From: Candidatus Binatus sp.
Lineage (GTDB): Bacteria; Desulfobacterota; Binatia; Binatales; Binataceae
Reading direction: 5' to 3'
DNA length: 59,735 bases
Assembly (NCBI RefSeq): GCF_030646925.1
Contig: NZ_JAUSKL010000084.1
Span: 1 to 59,735 of the forward strand
The position numbers and the translations under genes were made by a program. Each line of letters begins with the position of its first letter. The stretch's first letter is position 1. This document shows positions 52,469-59,735 of this stretch, piece after piece. The notes beneath the pieces were generated by a model. That model was not told where the DNA came from and ran no database searches. It saw only the letters and a program-made list of their open reading frames with translations.

Positions 52469-53392
52469 TCAGGCGGCGGCGAGGATTTCGTGCGCTTTGC
52501 TCAAGTCGAGCGCGATCTGGCTTCGCAGCGCTTCGGCTGATTCAAACTTGCGCTCGGGCCGAATCCGCTCGATCAAATCGAGCTTCACGCGCTGGCCATA
52601 GATATCGCGATCGAAATTGAAGATGTGCGCCTCGATCGAGCGCGCCGTCTCCGAAAACGTCGGCCGCATCCCGATATTGGTAATCGATCCATACGCGCCG
52701 TCGTCGAGCACCACGCGCGTCGCATACACGCCGTCGGGCGGGATGCATTCGGTCTCGCTCTCGATATTCGCGGTCGGAAATCCAATCGTGCGGCCGCGCT
52801 CACGTCCGTGAATCACCGCCCCGTGGATGAAGTGATAGCGGCCGAGCAGCTTGGCCGCGCCGCGCAAATCGGCCGACTGGATCATCTCGCGCACCTTGGT
52901 CGAGCTCACCTCGAGTCCGCCCAGCTTGACCGGACCGACCACCGTGGTGTCGAAACCGAATTCGCGCCCGAGATCGACCATCACCGCCGCGTTGCCCGCG
53001 CGCTGGTGGCCAAAGCTGACGCTGTGCCCGACCACGACTTCGCGCGCGCCGATCTTGCCGAGCAGATAGTCGCGAACGAAATCGCGCGGCGAGAGCTGGC
53101 TGAGCGCGAGCGTGAAGTTGATTACGATCACGCCGTCGATACCCGACAGGCGCAGCAGTTCGAGCTTGTCCTCCGGATGCAAAATCAGTTGCGGTGCGCG
53201 CGCGGGAACCAGCAGCTTGGCCGGCAGTGGATCGAAGGTGAGCGCGAATGCGGTGCCGCCGGCCGCGCGGGCGCGATCGATCGCAGCTTTCAGAATCGCG
53301 CGATGCCCCATGTGCACGCCGTCGAAGTTGCCGATCGCCGTGACCGGATACGGATGGCGCGCGAGCGCCTCGAGGTCGCGAATTATCTCCAT
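52469..53392 (-). CDS. ribF: Bifunctional riboflavin kinase / FAD synthetase
   Basis: A 307-residue two-domain enzyme. The N-terminal FMN adenylyltransferase domain has VTAIGNFDGVHMGHRAILKA (about 17-36) and VVVGHSVSFGHQRAGNAAVM. The C-terminal kinase domain has HGRERGRTIGFPTANIESET, NIGMRPTFSETARSIEAHIF and RIRPERKFESAEALRSQIAL. It makes FMN and FAD from riboflavin. It lies on the minus strand 71 bases beyond cpoB, so it may be read with the tol-pal operon, or independently. It converges with the LLM gene (36-base gap). Confidence 0.94.
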   Translation of the reverse strand: MEIIRDLEALARHPYPVTAIGNFDGVHMGHRAILKAAIDRARAAGGTAFALTFDPLPAKLLVPARAPQLILHPEDKLELLRLSGIDGVIVINFTLALSQLSPRDFVRDYLLGKIGAREVVVGHSVSFGHQRAGNAAVMVDLGREFGFDTTVVGPVKLGGLEVSSTKVREMIQSADLRGAAKLLGRYHFIHGAVIHGRERGRTIGFPTANIESETECIPPDGVYATRVVLDDGAYGSITNIGMRPTFSETARSIEAHIFNFDRDIYGQRVKLDLIERIRPERKFESAEALRSQIALDLSKAHEILAAA

Positions 53393-53463
53393 TTCAATAC
53401 TGTCGCCGCATTCTGTCGAGCGTCGAAAATCGGCGCGGCTGGTCGCTCGCGAGATTCTTCATC

Positions 53464-54336
53464 TTAATCGCTTGCGAGATCTTTCATCATGGTGTTGGCG
53501 CCGGTCGCTTGCGGCGTCCCGGCGTGATCGGCGACCAGTTTCTGCAACGTCAGACGCGCATCGATCCGATCGTTCAGCTTGAGGAACGCCTCCGCTTCGC
53601 GCAGCAGCGCGGCGCTGGCAAATCTGCCCTTCGGATAGCGCATCACGAGGTCGTTGAACTGCAGGATCGCCTGATCGTACTTGCCGGTTTCATAGAGCGC
53701 GTTGGCGGCGAAATATTCGGCCGGCTCGCTCAGCGCGGACTTGGGAAACGAATGCTGCAGCTTGGTGAAGATCGTCACCGCCAGCGGATACTTGCCGGCC
53801 TTCATCGCGTCGAGACCAGAGCGATAGAGCTTGACGCCCGGCTCGCTCGACGCCTTCGCCTGGTCGATTTCCTGATCGAGTTCCTGCTGCCAGGTCGAGG
53901 CCGGCTCCGCGGGCGCGGGGCGCGGCGCGCTGTATCCCGACGGCGGCAAGCCGCTCGCGGGCGGCGGCGCAGTTTCAGGTTCGGTGCTCGCAAGCTCGTC
54001 GGCTGGCGGCGGATTGACGCCGGGCGACGCCGCGATTCCCGCTCGCAGCGATTTCACTTCCGACTCGAGCTCGGCGATGCGCTTGTTGTTGGACGATGGC
54101 GATGACGATTCGCCCTCCGCGTCGGCATTGCCCTGCTTGATCGTGAGGACTTGATCGTTCAACCGATGAATCTGTTGCTGCAGCGAATCGATCTGCTGGC
54201 GATCGGCGGCGATCATGCCGCGCAGCGTGAACTCATTTTGATTGAGCTGCTGTATGTCGTTTTGCGAGCTGCAGCCAAGGATCGTGAACGCGGCGACAAC
54301 CGCGCCAGCGCGCGCTGACCAATTGAAGATACTCAC
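53464..54336 (-). CDS. cpoB: Tol-Pal-associated TPR protein CpoB (YbgF)
   Basis: The start is taken at the GTG at 54336 (11 bases after pal), giving 290 residues; the longer frame runs into pal. A lipobox FTILGCSS (Cys about 22) makes it a lipoprotein, unlike E. coli CpoB, which has a cleaved signal. A coiled coil follows (LNQNEFTLRGMIAADRQQID, about 30-65), then a Pro/Ala-rich linker, and C-terminal TPRs (YRSGLDAMKAGKYPLAVTIF, YFAANALYETGKYDQAILQF, LREAEAFLKLNDRIDARLTL). It coordinates peptidoglycan synthesis with Tol-Pal in E. coli. Last gene of the tol-pal operon. Confidence 0.88.
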   Translation of the reverse strand: MSIFNWSARAGAVVAAFTILGCSSQNDIQQLNQNEFTLRGMIAADRQQIDSLQQQIHRLNDQVLTIKQGNADAEGESSSPSSNNKRIAELESEVKSLRAGIAASPGVNPPPADELASTEPETAPPPASGLPPSGYSAPRPAPAEPASTWQQELDQEIDQAKASSEPGVKLYRSGLDAMKAGKYPLAVTIFTKLQHSFPKSALSEPAEYFAANALYETGKYDQAILQFNDLVMRYPKGRFASAALLREAEAFLKLNDRIDARLTLQKLVADHAGTPQATGANTMMKDLASD

Positions 54337-54347
54337 AACCGAGGACC

Positions 54348-54914
54348 TTACTGGTTCACTACGAAATGGTCGCGGCGATTTTGCGCCCAGCAACTTTCGT
54401 CGTGTTCGGTGCAAAGTGGAAGCTCCTTGCCGTAGCTGATGGTTGAAATTCGGCTGCCCGGGATACCCAGGGTTACCAGGTAATCCTTGGCTGCCTGCGC
54501 GCGCTTGGCGCCGAGAGCGATATTGTATTCCTCAGACCCGCGATCGTCGCAATGTCCCTCGACCTGCACGCGGCTCGATGAATTTTTCTGCAGCCAGCTC
54601 GCATTGCCTTTCAGGATCGAGCCGTCCTGCGGTTCGATCGTGTATTCGTTGTAGCCGAAATGGATGTCAGTCAGCGGCCCGCTTTGTCCCTGGCCGAGCG
54701 ACCCCTGCTGCATCTGCTCGAGCGAGCTCTTGCCGCTGCCAGTTTCACCCATTCCAGCGGGATTGGCGCTGCTCAAATCGCCGACGCCCTGCGTCTTCTT
54801 CGACGAGCATCCGGCGAGCGCCAGCACCACGCCGAGACTTATCAATGCGATCGCTCCAGCCAAATTTGAGCTACTACTCACCCAGCCACCACGACCACGA
54901 TGGACACGTGTCAT
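54348..54914 (-). CDS. pal: Peptidoglycan-associated lipoprotein Pal
   Basis: A 188-residue lipoprotein. The Arg-rich start (MTRVHRGRGGW), a hydrophobic segment and the lipobox VVLALAGCSSKK (Cys36) precede an OmpA-like domain. Peptidoglycan-contact residues are in VQVEGHCDDRGSEEYNIALG and AKRAQAAKDYLVTLGIPG. FGYNEYTIEP marks its first strand. It anchors the outer membrane to peptidoglycan and binds TolB. The ATG at 54914 overlaps the 3' end of tolB by 41 bases; a GTG at 54881 would overlap by 8 but would drop the basic N-region. Confidence 0.93.
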   Translation of the reverse strand: MTRVHRGRGGWVSSSSNLAGAIALISLGVVLALAGCSSKKTQGVGDLSSANPAGMGETGSGKSSLEQMQQGSLGQGQSGPLTDIHFGYNEYTIEPQDGSILKGNASWLQKNSSSRVQVEGHCDDRGSEEYNIALGAKRAQAAKDYLVTLGIPGSRISTISYGKELPLCTEHDESCWAQNRRDHFVVNQ

Positions 54915-56220
54915 TGCCTATACCCTCCGTCAGAGCAGAAATAATCTTCCGGTTACTGACCATCATAATATAAATTCGCGAATGACTGCCGCGGGTCGAG
55001 TTGAACGCTAGATAGCGGCCGTCAGGCGACCAGCTCGGATACTCGTTCGAGCCGTTGCCATCAGAAAGTTGCGTCGGAGCGCCGCCGCCGAGCGCGATCG
55101 TCCAGATATCGAAACGGCCGTTGGCGCGGCCTTGATAAGCGATCCGGTCGCCCTTCGGCGCGAAGTTGGGCGTGGTGTTGTAGTCGCCCTTGAAGGTGAT
55201 TCGGCGGGGCGAGCCGCCCGCGGTGGGTATCACCCAGACTTGGGGGGAGCCGGATCGATCGGAAGTAAACGCGAGCATCGATCCGTCCGGCGAAAAGGCC
55301 GGACTCACGTTGATGCCGGTGGTGTCGGTGAGCTGTCGAACCTGCTCGCCTTCGCGCGTCAGCAAATAGAGGTTGGTGGCGCCTTCGCGCTCGATCGACG
55401 CGGCCACTTTGGTCCCGTCCTCAGAAATCGTTCCGCCGATCACGCGGCCGTGCGGGCTGTCGAGTTTGATTTCGCGCTGTGCTTTCAAGTCCGCGAGATA
55501 AAGCGCCGGCTGCATGCTCTTGTATGAAAGATACAGCACGTAATTGGTGGTGCGATCGAAGCTTGGGAACAGATTGATCGTCGGATTGTCGGTGAGCTTG
55601 AACAAATCCTCGCCGTCGATCGATTGCGTATAAATTTCCTTGAAGCGTCCGCCGCGCGTCGAGACGAATGCCAGCTTGCTGTCGAACGGGCCCTTCTGGC
55701 CGGTGGACGATTCCATCACCGCGTCGGCGAAGCGCCGTGCCATCCGGCGCACGTCGCTCGGCGTGCCGCTGTAATTTTTGCCCATCATGCGCCGCTGCTG
55801 CGCGACGTCGTACAGGTAAGCGGTCAGCTTGATCGTGGTTCCTTCCTGCGCGATCGATCCCTTGACCAGGAAGTCCGAATTGATCGAGCGCCAGTCGGCG
55901 AAATTGAACTGCCCGAGTTCGAAGCCCGACGTTTGCGGGTCCTCGATATACGCGTGCGGATCGATAATCCGAAAATATCCGGAGAGCTCGAGGTTGCGGC
56001 TGAGCGTCCGCACGAAATCCGCCGACGTGCGATGGTCGTCGTCGCCGCTTAGATTTTTCAGGCCCGAGACCGAAATCGTCGAGAGCTGCGAGCCGGGCCC
56101 GCGAATCGTCATCTGCAGCGGTCCCGAGTCGGACGGCAGCGGCTGAGCGCTGGCGAGACGCGCAGTCGCGGTAAAAACGATTGCGAACAGGATCGCGCCT
56201 GGGAGCTGAAATCGTTTCAT
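54874..56220 (-). CDS. tolB: Tol-Pal system protein TolB
   Basis: A 448-residue periplasmic protein. The signal peptide MKRFQLPGAILFAIVFTATA precedes a D1 domain (LSGYFRIIDPHAYIEDPQTS, YLYDVAQQRRMMGKNYSG) and a six-bladed beta-propeller. The blades repeat forms such as INVSPAFSPDGSMLAFTSDR, TPNFAPKGDRIAYQGRANGR and NEYPSWSPDGRYLAFNSTRG. TolB binds Pal and TolA. Its 3' end overlaps pal by 41 bases. It lies 64 bases after tolA. Confidence 0.95.
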   Translation of the reverse strand: MKRFQLPGAILFAIVFTATARLASAQPLPSDSGPLQMTIRGPGSQLSTISVSGLKNLSGDDDHRTSADFVRTLSRNLELSGYFRIIDPHAYIEDPQTSGFELGQFNFADWRSINSDFLVKGSIAQEGTTIKLTAYLYDVAQQRRMMGKNYSGTPSDVRRMARRFADAVMESSTGQKGPFDSKLAFVSTRGGRFKEIYTQSIDGEDLFKLTDNPTINLFPSFDRTTNYVLYLSYKSMQPALYLADLKAQREIKLDSPHGRVIGGTISEDGTKVAASIEREGATNLYLLTREGEQVRQLTDTTGINVSPAFSPDGSMLAFTSDRSGSPQVWVIPTAGGSPRRITFKGDYNTTPNFAPKGDRIAYQGRANGRFDIWTIALGGGAPTQLSDGNGSNEYPSWSPDGRYLAFNSTRGSHSRIYIMMVSNRKIISALTEGIGNDTCPSWSWWLGE

Positions 56221-56284
56221 GTTCCTATTTCACTACAGAGCCGGCGATCATCATAACTGCCACCACCACTTCCCCGCGCACCGC

Positions 56285-57367
56285 CTATGATTTTAGCTCG
56301 CCGAGCTGGAACAGCGCCTCGATCCCCGCGCCGAAACGATCGCGAAACTTGTCGGGCGGCGGCGGGAACGGCGCGGCGCGGCGGATCGCGCGAATCACCG
56401 AATCGTCGAAGGCGGAATCTTTGGAACTCTTGCCGATCTTGACCGCCGTCAGCGCGCCGTCGGGACCGATCGAGAAATCGACGGTCGCGGTCAATTCATT
56501 GCTGCCGCCGTAAAAGTTCCACGCCTTCTTAATCTGATCCTGCACCGTTTGATAGTAGAGCAGAAAATCGAGGTCCTGTTGAATCCCCGCGCTGCCGGTC
56601 CCCGGTCCGATTCCCATTCCGCGCCCCGCGCTCGCGACTTTGCCCGCGACCGGCCCGCCGCCTTTCGGCCCCGGCGGCGCTTCCTCGCCGGTATCCTCGT
56701 CGTCGCGGTCGTCATCCTCCGCGGCGCGCTTCTTCTCGTTCTTCAGATGCTCTTCCAGTAATTTTCGCTTCACCGTCGCGAGCCGATCCTCGACGCTCGG
56801 CGTCGATTCGGCCTTCGCGATTACGATCGACGGCGCCGATTTGGGTGCGCGCTTGGCCGGCTGCGGCGACGACTTAAGTGACGATTTCGGCGACCCTTTC
56901 GCGTGTGGCGTATGCGTCTCCTTCGGCGTCGGCTTGGCGCGCTCAGTGGGCACCGGAGTGGGCTGTACAGTCGGCTCAGGCGTGGGCTCGGGAGTCGGCG
57001 TGGGCGTGAGCGTCGCTTCGATCTTGGTATTCAGCGCGATCGCATTCTTGTCGTCGTCGGGCGCCAACTCCGGCGGCTTCGGCTCCTCGATCTTGACCTT
57101 CGGCTCCTCCGGTTTGGGCTCGGCCTTCGCTTCCTTTCGATTGCGATTGATTCGCGGCAGATGAGTGCCGAGGTCGCCGGCCGGGATGTCATCGACGATT
57201 TTCACCGTGTAGGCCGGCGGCGCGGCTTCGGGCGCCTTCATGTACATCGGCGCGACGAAGACCACCAGCGCGATGATCGCGACATGGCCGAGCGCGGAGA
57301 TCAGGATCGCGGCGAGGTAGCCGGCGCGCGACGGCTGTTCGTCGCCGTTATGGTCCCGCGCTGCCAC
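56285..57367 (-). CDS. tolA: TolA-type periplasm-spanning energy transducer
   Basis: The 360-residue protein has one N-terminal membrane helix (LAAILISALGHVAIIALVVF, about 18-37) with the S/H residue pattern used by TolA and TonB to engage TolQR. A long Pro/Lys/Glu-rich linker (about 70-190) has repeated TPTPEPTPEPT. A coiled-coil stretch (DRLATVKRKLLEEHLKNEKK) leads to an acidic region and a TonB_C domain (about 275-360) with IKKAWNFYGGSNELTATVDF and FPPPPDKFRDRF. Position between tolR and tolB makes TolA the best name. It overlaps tolR by 20 bases. Confidence 0.88.
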   Translation of the reverse strand: MAARDHNGDEQPSRAGYLAAILISALGHVAIIALVVFVAPMYMKAPEAAPPAYTVKIVDDIPAGDLGTHLPRINRNRKEAKAEPKPEEPKVKIEEPKPPELAPDDDKNAIALNTKIEATLTPTPTPEPTPEPTVQPTPVPTERAKPTPKETHTPHAKGSPKSSLKSSPQPAKRAPKSAPSIVIAKAESTPSVEDRLATVKRKLLEEHLKNEKKRAAEDDDRDDEDTGEEAPPGPKGGGPVAGKVASAGRGMGIGPGTGSAGIQQDLDFLLYYQTVQDQIKKAWNFYGGSNELTATVDFSIGPDGALTAVKIGKSSKDSAFDDSVIRAIRRAAPFPPPPDKFRDRFGAGIEALFQLGELKS

Positions 57368-57806
57368 TCTTGCGCTCGCTCGGCGCCGTGTCGGCGCCCT
57401 CGGCCGGCACCTGCGTCACCATCCCGACGTTCTCGATACCCGCCGCCTTGATCGCCGCCATCGTGCGGATCACGTCGCCGTACGGAACCGCGTCGTCGGC
57501 GCGGATAAAAACCTGGCGGTCGGGCCGTTCCTGCGAGATAGCCTTAAGCTTGTCGGTGAGTTCCGCCGAGCTGAGCTTCGCGTCGTTCAGATAAATCTCG
57601 CCGGGCTTCGTAATCGACACCACGAACTGTTCTTCCTTGCCCTCGAGCGCCTGCGCGCGAACCTTCGGCAGATTCACTTCGACGCCCTGCTGGATGATCG
57701 GCGCGGTGACCATGAAGATCACCAACAACACCAGCATCACATCGACCAGCGGCGTGACGTTGATCTGCGAAACGAATTGTCCGCGCTGTCCGGGCTCAAA
57801 GGCCAT
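57348..57806 (-). CDS. tolR: Tol-Pal system protein TolR (ExbD family)
   Basis: The 152-residue protein has a single N-terminal helix with the channel Asp, INVTPLVDVMLVLLVIFMVT (about 16-35; D23). The periplasmic part contains GVEVNLPKVRAQALEGKEEQ, VVSITKPGEIYLNDAKLSSA and RPDRQVFIRADDAVPYGDVI, typical of ExbD/TolR. With TolQ it forms the proton channel that powers TolA. It starts 15 bases after tolQ and overlaps tolA at its 3' end. Confidence 0.95.
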   Translation of the reverse strand: MAFEPGQRGQFVSQINVTPLVDVMLVLLVIFMVTAPIIQQGVEVNLPKVRAQALEGKEEQFVVSITKPGEIYLNDAKLSSAELTDKLKAISQERPDRQVFIRADDAVPYGDVIRTMAAIKAAGIENVGMVTQVPAEGADTAPSERKSGSAGP

Positions 57807-57821
57807 CTGAGGGGCGCCTCG

Positions 57822-58535
57822 TTACGATAGGAAGTGACGTTCCGCGATATTCAAAAATTCGGAAGTGAAATTATCCATCTCAGTCGCCAGCACTCGAATC
57901 CGCGCGATGAAATAATTGAAGAACATCTGCGCCGGAATCGCCGCGACCAAGCCGACTGCGGTCGTGATCAACGCCTCGGCAATACCCGGCGCGACCGCCT
58001 GGATACTCGACGTATGCGACGCCGACAGCCCCAGAAACGCCGTCATGATTCCCCACACCGTGCCGAACAGCCCGATAAACGGACACGACGACCCGGTGGT
58101 CGCGAGAAAAGTGATGCCCGACTCGAGCTTGGTCAGCTCGACGTTCTCTTGCCGCTTCATCGCGCGCGCGACGTTCGCCACGCCGCCCAAGTCGGTCGAG
58201 AAGCCGGAGTCAGCGCCGACCGCCTGGCGCTTGGCGCGGGTGAGTTGCAGCAGTTCCTGGTATCCCGCGCGGAACACCTGCGCGACCGGACTCCGCTGCA
58301 AGCCGACGCTCGCAGTATGAATCGCGGCGAGGTTTTTCGATTCCCAGAAAATCGAGATGAAGCGCTCGGATTGGCGCCGCGCGCGTGAAATCTGGAACAG
58401 CTTGTAGAGGATTATTCCCCAGCTCCCGATCGAAAACGCGACCAGGATCCAAAGCACGGCGGCGACGACCGGGCCCGTGCCCAGCACCAGTTCCACCACC
58501 CCCAGCCCGCCTGCGCCGCTCACCTGATGGAGCAT
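57822..58535 (-). CDS. tolQ: Tol-Pal system protein TolQ (MotA/ExbB family)
   Basis: A 237-residue protein with three helices. GPVVAAVLWILVAFSIGSWG is the first; LATTGSSCPFIGLFGTVWGI with the following MTAFLGLS is the second (MotA/ExbB signature), and TTAVGLVAAIPAQMFFNYFI the third. The cytoplasmic loop carries RSPVAQVFRAGYQELLQ. It forms a pentamer around two TolR helices. First gene of tolQ-tolR-tolA-tolB-pal-cpoB. The upstream 139-base gap to the Cys-Cys gene holds the promoter. Confidence 0.95.
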   Translation of the reverse strand: MLHQVSGAGGLGVVELVLGTGPVVAAVLWILVAFSIGSWGIILYKLFQISRARRQSERFISIFWESKNLAAIHTASVGLQRSPVAQVFRAGYQELLQLTRAKRQAVGADSGFSTDLGGVANVARAMKRQENVELTKLESGITFLATTGSSCPFIGLFGTVWGIMTAFLGLSASHTSSIQAVAPGIAEALITTAVGLVAAIPAQMFFNYFIARIRVLATEMDNFTSEFLNIAERHFLS

Positions 58536-58674
58536 ATCACCGCCACTTAAAAAACGTCGAACTATTATAAGGGTATCGCGAGCGCTAAAACCAGCCGCCC
58601 CCGCTCATAGGACGCCCAACGCGCAAAGGATCTACGTAGTCGGCAATCGACGGGTTTCGCGCGTAGCAAGAGAA

Positions 58675-58875
58675 CTAGCAGCATCGATTCGGATGCCGAT
58701 GATGCTCGACGAGCGCCGATTTCACCAATCGTGTGCGTTCGAGACGAGGCATCGAGGCGAGCTGCGCCGAATCGATCCGAGCGCTGTTCAAGCGGCGAAG
58801 TTCGGCGGTGATCGCGTGAACGATCATCGCGATTCGAATCGCCGCGGCGCGCATCGATTTCATCTTGATGATCAT
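58675..58875 (-). CDS. Small protein coupled to cstA, ending in Cys-Cys
   Basis: The 66-residue frame starts at the ATG at 58875, overlapping the cstA stop (ATGA). It starts MIIKMKSMRAAAIRIAMIVH and ends EHHRHPNRCC. It is basic and helical, with a short amphipathic N-terminal segment and no membrane helix of full length. In E. coli the gene after cstA (ybdD) also encodes a tiny protein ending in Cys-Cys that is needed for pyruvate transport by CstA-type proteins. The rest of this sequence does not clearly match YbdD, so equivalence is inferred from position, size and the CC end. Confidence 0.6.
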   Translation of the reverse strand: MIIKMKSMRAAAIRIAMIVHAITAELRRLNSARIDSAQLASMPRLERTRLVKSALVEHHRHPNRCC

Positions 58876-59735
58876 GCCGCCGCCTGCTGCGAGCGGCGCG
58901 CGCTCGGGTCGGAGCCGCGCAGCAGTTTGCTCCACGCGCGCGCTGAATCCGCGAGGATCACGATCACCACTGCGATAAAAAATCCGGTCAACGCCGCGTC
59001 GATTCGATCGTTCCAGATGAGCCGCGCGATCTCGGCTGCGCGCGCCTCTGCGATTCCGGGCGTCGCGGCCTCCGCCGCCAGCCTGGCTGCGTGCGACAGA
59101 AATCCCACGTTCGGCATCGCGGAGAAAATCTTCTCGATTCCCGCGGTCATCGTCACCGCGACCAGCCACACGAGCGGAATCAGCGTGACGAACGCGTAGC
59201 GCTGCTTGCCCTGCCGGATCATCGCGCTGGTCGCGACGCAGAGCGCGATCGTCGCGAGCATCTGGTTGGCGATTCCAAACAGCGGCCACAGCGAATTGAT
59301 CCCGCCGAACGGATCGATCGTGCCGAAATAAAGAAAATAGCCCCACGCGGCGCAAATCAGGAACGAAGTCGCCACGATGTTGGCATAGGACGAACTGTCG
59401 CCGAGCGGCGCGTAGATGTGGCCGAGCAGATCCTGCAGCATGAAGCGCGCGACCCGCGTGCCGGCGTCAAGCGTGCTCAGGATGAATAGCGCCTCGAACA
59501 TGATCGCGAAATGATACCAGAGCGCCATCACCGCTTTGCCGCCGAGCGAATGCGCAAAGATGTGCGCCATCCCGACCGCCAGCGACGGCGCGCCGCCGGT
59601 GCGCGCATCGAGCGTCGTCTCGCCGACCGACGCCGCCAGTTCCTGCATGTGCGCGTCGGTCACGTCGAAGCCCCACGAGCTGATTTTTTCGCAGGCCGCG
59701 GGTCCGGCGCCGACCACGCCGGCCGGGCTGTTGAT
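58872..59735 (-). CDS. cstA: Carbon starvation protein A (CstA family), C-terminal part (cut by window edge)
   Basis: The frame is open to the right end of the window (reading INSPAGVVGAGPAACEKISS from the edge) and ends at 58872, giving about 287 residues of a larger transporter. Conserved CstA features include GGAPSLAVGMAHIFA, MALWYHFAIMFEALFILSTL, RVARFMLQDLLGHIYAPLGD, FGTIDPFGGINSLWPLFGIA and NQMLATIALCVATSAMI. About five membrane helices remain. CstA proteins import peptides or pyruvate during starvation. Its stop is overlapped by a small Cys-Cys gene. Confidence 0.93.
   Translation of the reverse strand: MNSPAGVVGAGPAACEKISSWGFDVTDAHMQELAASVGETTLDARTGGAPSLAVGMAHIFAHSLGGKAVMALWYHFAIMFEALFILSTLDAGTRVARFMLQDLLGHIYAPLGDSSSYANIVATSFLICAAWGYFLYFGTIDPFGGINSLWPLFGIANQMLATIALCVATSAMIRQGKQRYAFVTLIPLVWLVAVTMTAGIEKIFSAMPNVGFLSHAARLAAEAATPGIAEARAAEIARLIWNDRIDAALTGFFIAVVIVILADSARAWSKLLRGSDPSARRSQQAAA

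Overview
The window is a high-GC, densely coded bacterial chromosome segment, with most genes on the minus strand. The organism is Gram-negative: there is a complete tolQ-tolR-tolA-tolB-pal-cpoB set, a LolC/E lipoprotein-release permease, several lipobox proteins and a CzcCBA efflux system. Two F420-type luciferase-like oxidoreductases, two family III CoA-transferases, an enoyl-CoA hydratase and an SCP2 protein point to acyl-CoA catabolism. A deltaproteobacterial-type ilv-psd-pss-leu cluster and an actinobacterial-type ferrochelatase suggest a deeply branching lineage of the Desulfobacterota/'Binatota' kind; that placement is inference only.

Layout. 1-9.7 kb: end of an F420 oxidoreductase, a zinc-ribbon/BON membrane protein, an SCP2 protein, then a minus-strand group (coaW, two CoA-transferases, lolC) divergent from rarA. 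9.8-19.2 kb: hupB-like gene, truA, a usg-like Asd paralogue, leuB, leuA preceded by a leucine-rich leader peptide and terminator (attenuator), two small membrane proteins, pssA, psd, ilvC, ilvN. 19.2-26.1 kb: DUF465, tsaB, rseP, cdsA, uppS, frr, pyrH, tsf, rpsB, the classic translation/envelope cluster but without dxr. 26.2-30.3 kb: accessory stretch with an unusual long-variable-arm tRNA carrying a Cys anticodon, a winged-helix-like protein, an IS1-like transposase, small membrane proteins, a 52-residue Cys protein and repeats. 30.3-33.3 kb: rho, rluD, a small lipoprotein. 33.3-39.8 kb: a metal-efflux operon flanked by perfect 32-bp direct repeats, one of which contains the 3' end of leuD. 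39.8-42.3 kb: leuD, leuC and a repeat-rich spacer. 42.3-48 kb: hemDE fusion, hemH, hemG, dinB. 48-52.4 kb: exported TPR protein, enoyl-CoA hydratase, exported methyltransferase-like protein, F420 oxidoreductase. 52.4-59.7 kb: ribF, the tol-pal operon, and cstA (cut by the window edge) coupled to a tiny Cys-Cys protein.

Branched-chain synthesis is split: ilvN/ilvC/leuA/leuB lie at 12-19 kb and leuC/leuD at 40-42 kb, with no ilvB here. The items most worth a second look are the leuA attenuator with an almost leaderless leader peptide, the Ser-like tRNA body with a GCA anticodon, the direct-repeat-bounded metal island, the HemD-HemE fusion in a coproporphyrin-type heme cluster, and several enzymes that have lost a signature residue.
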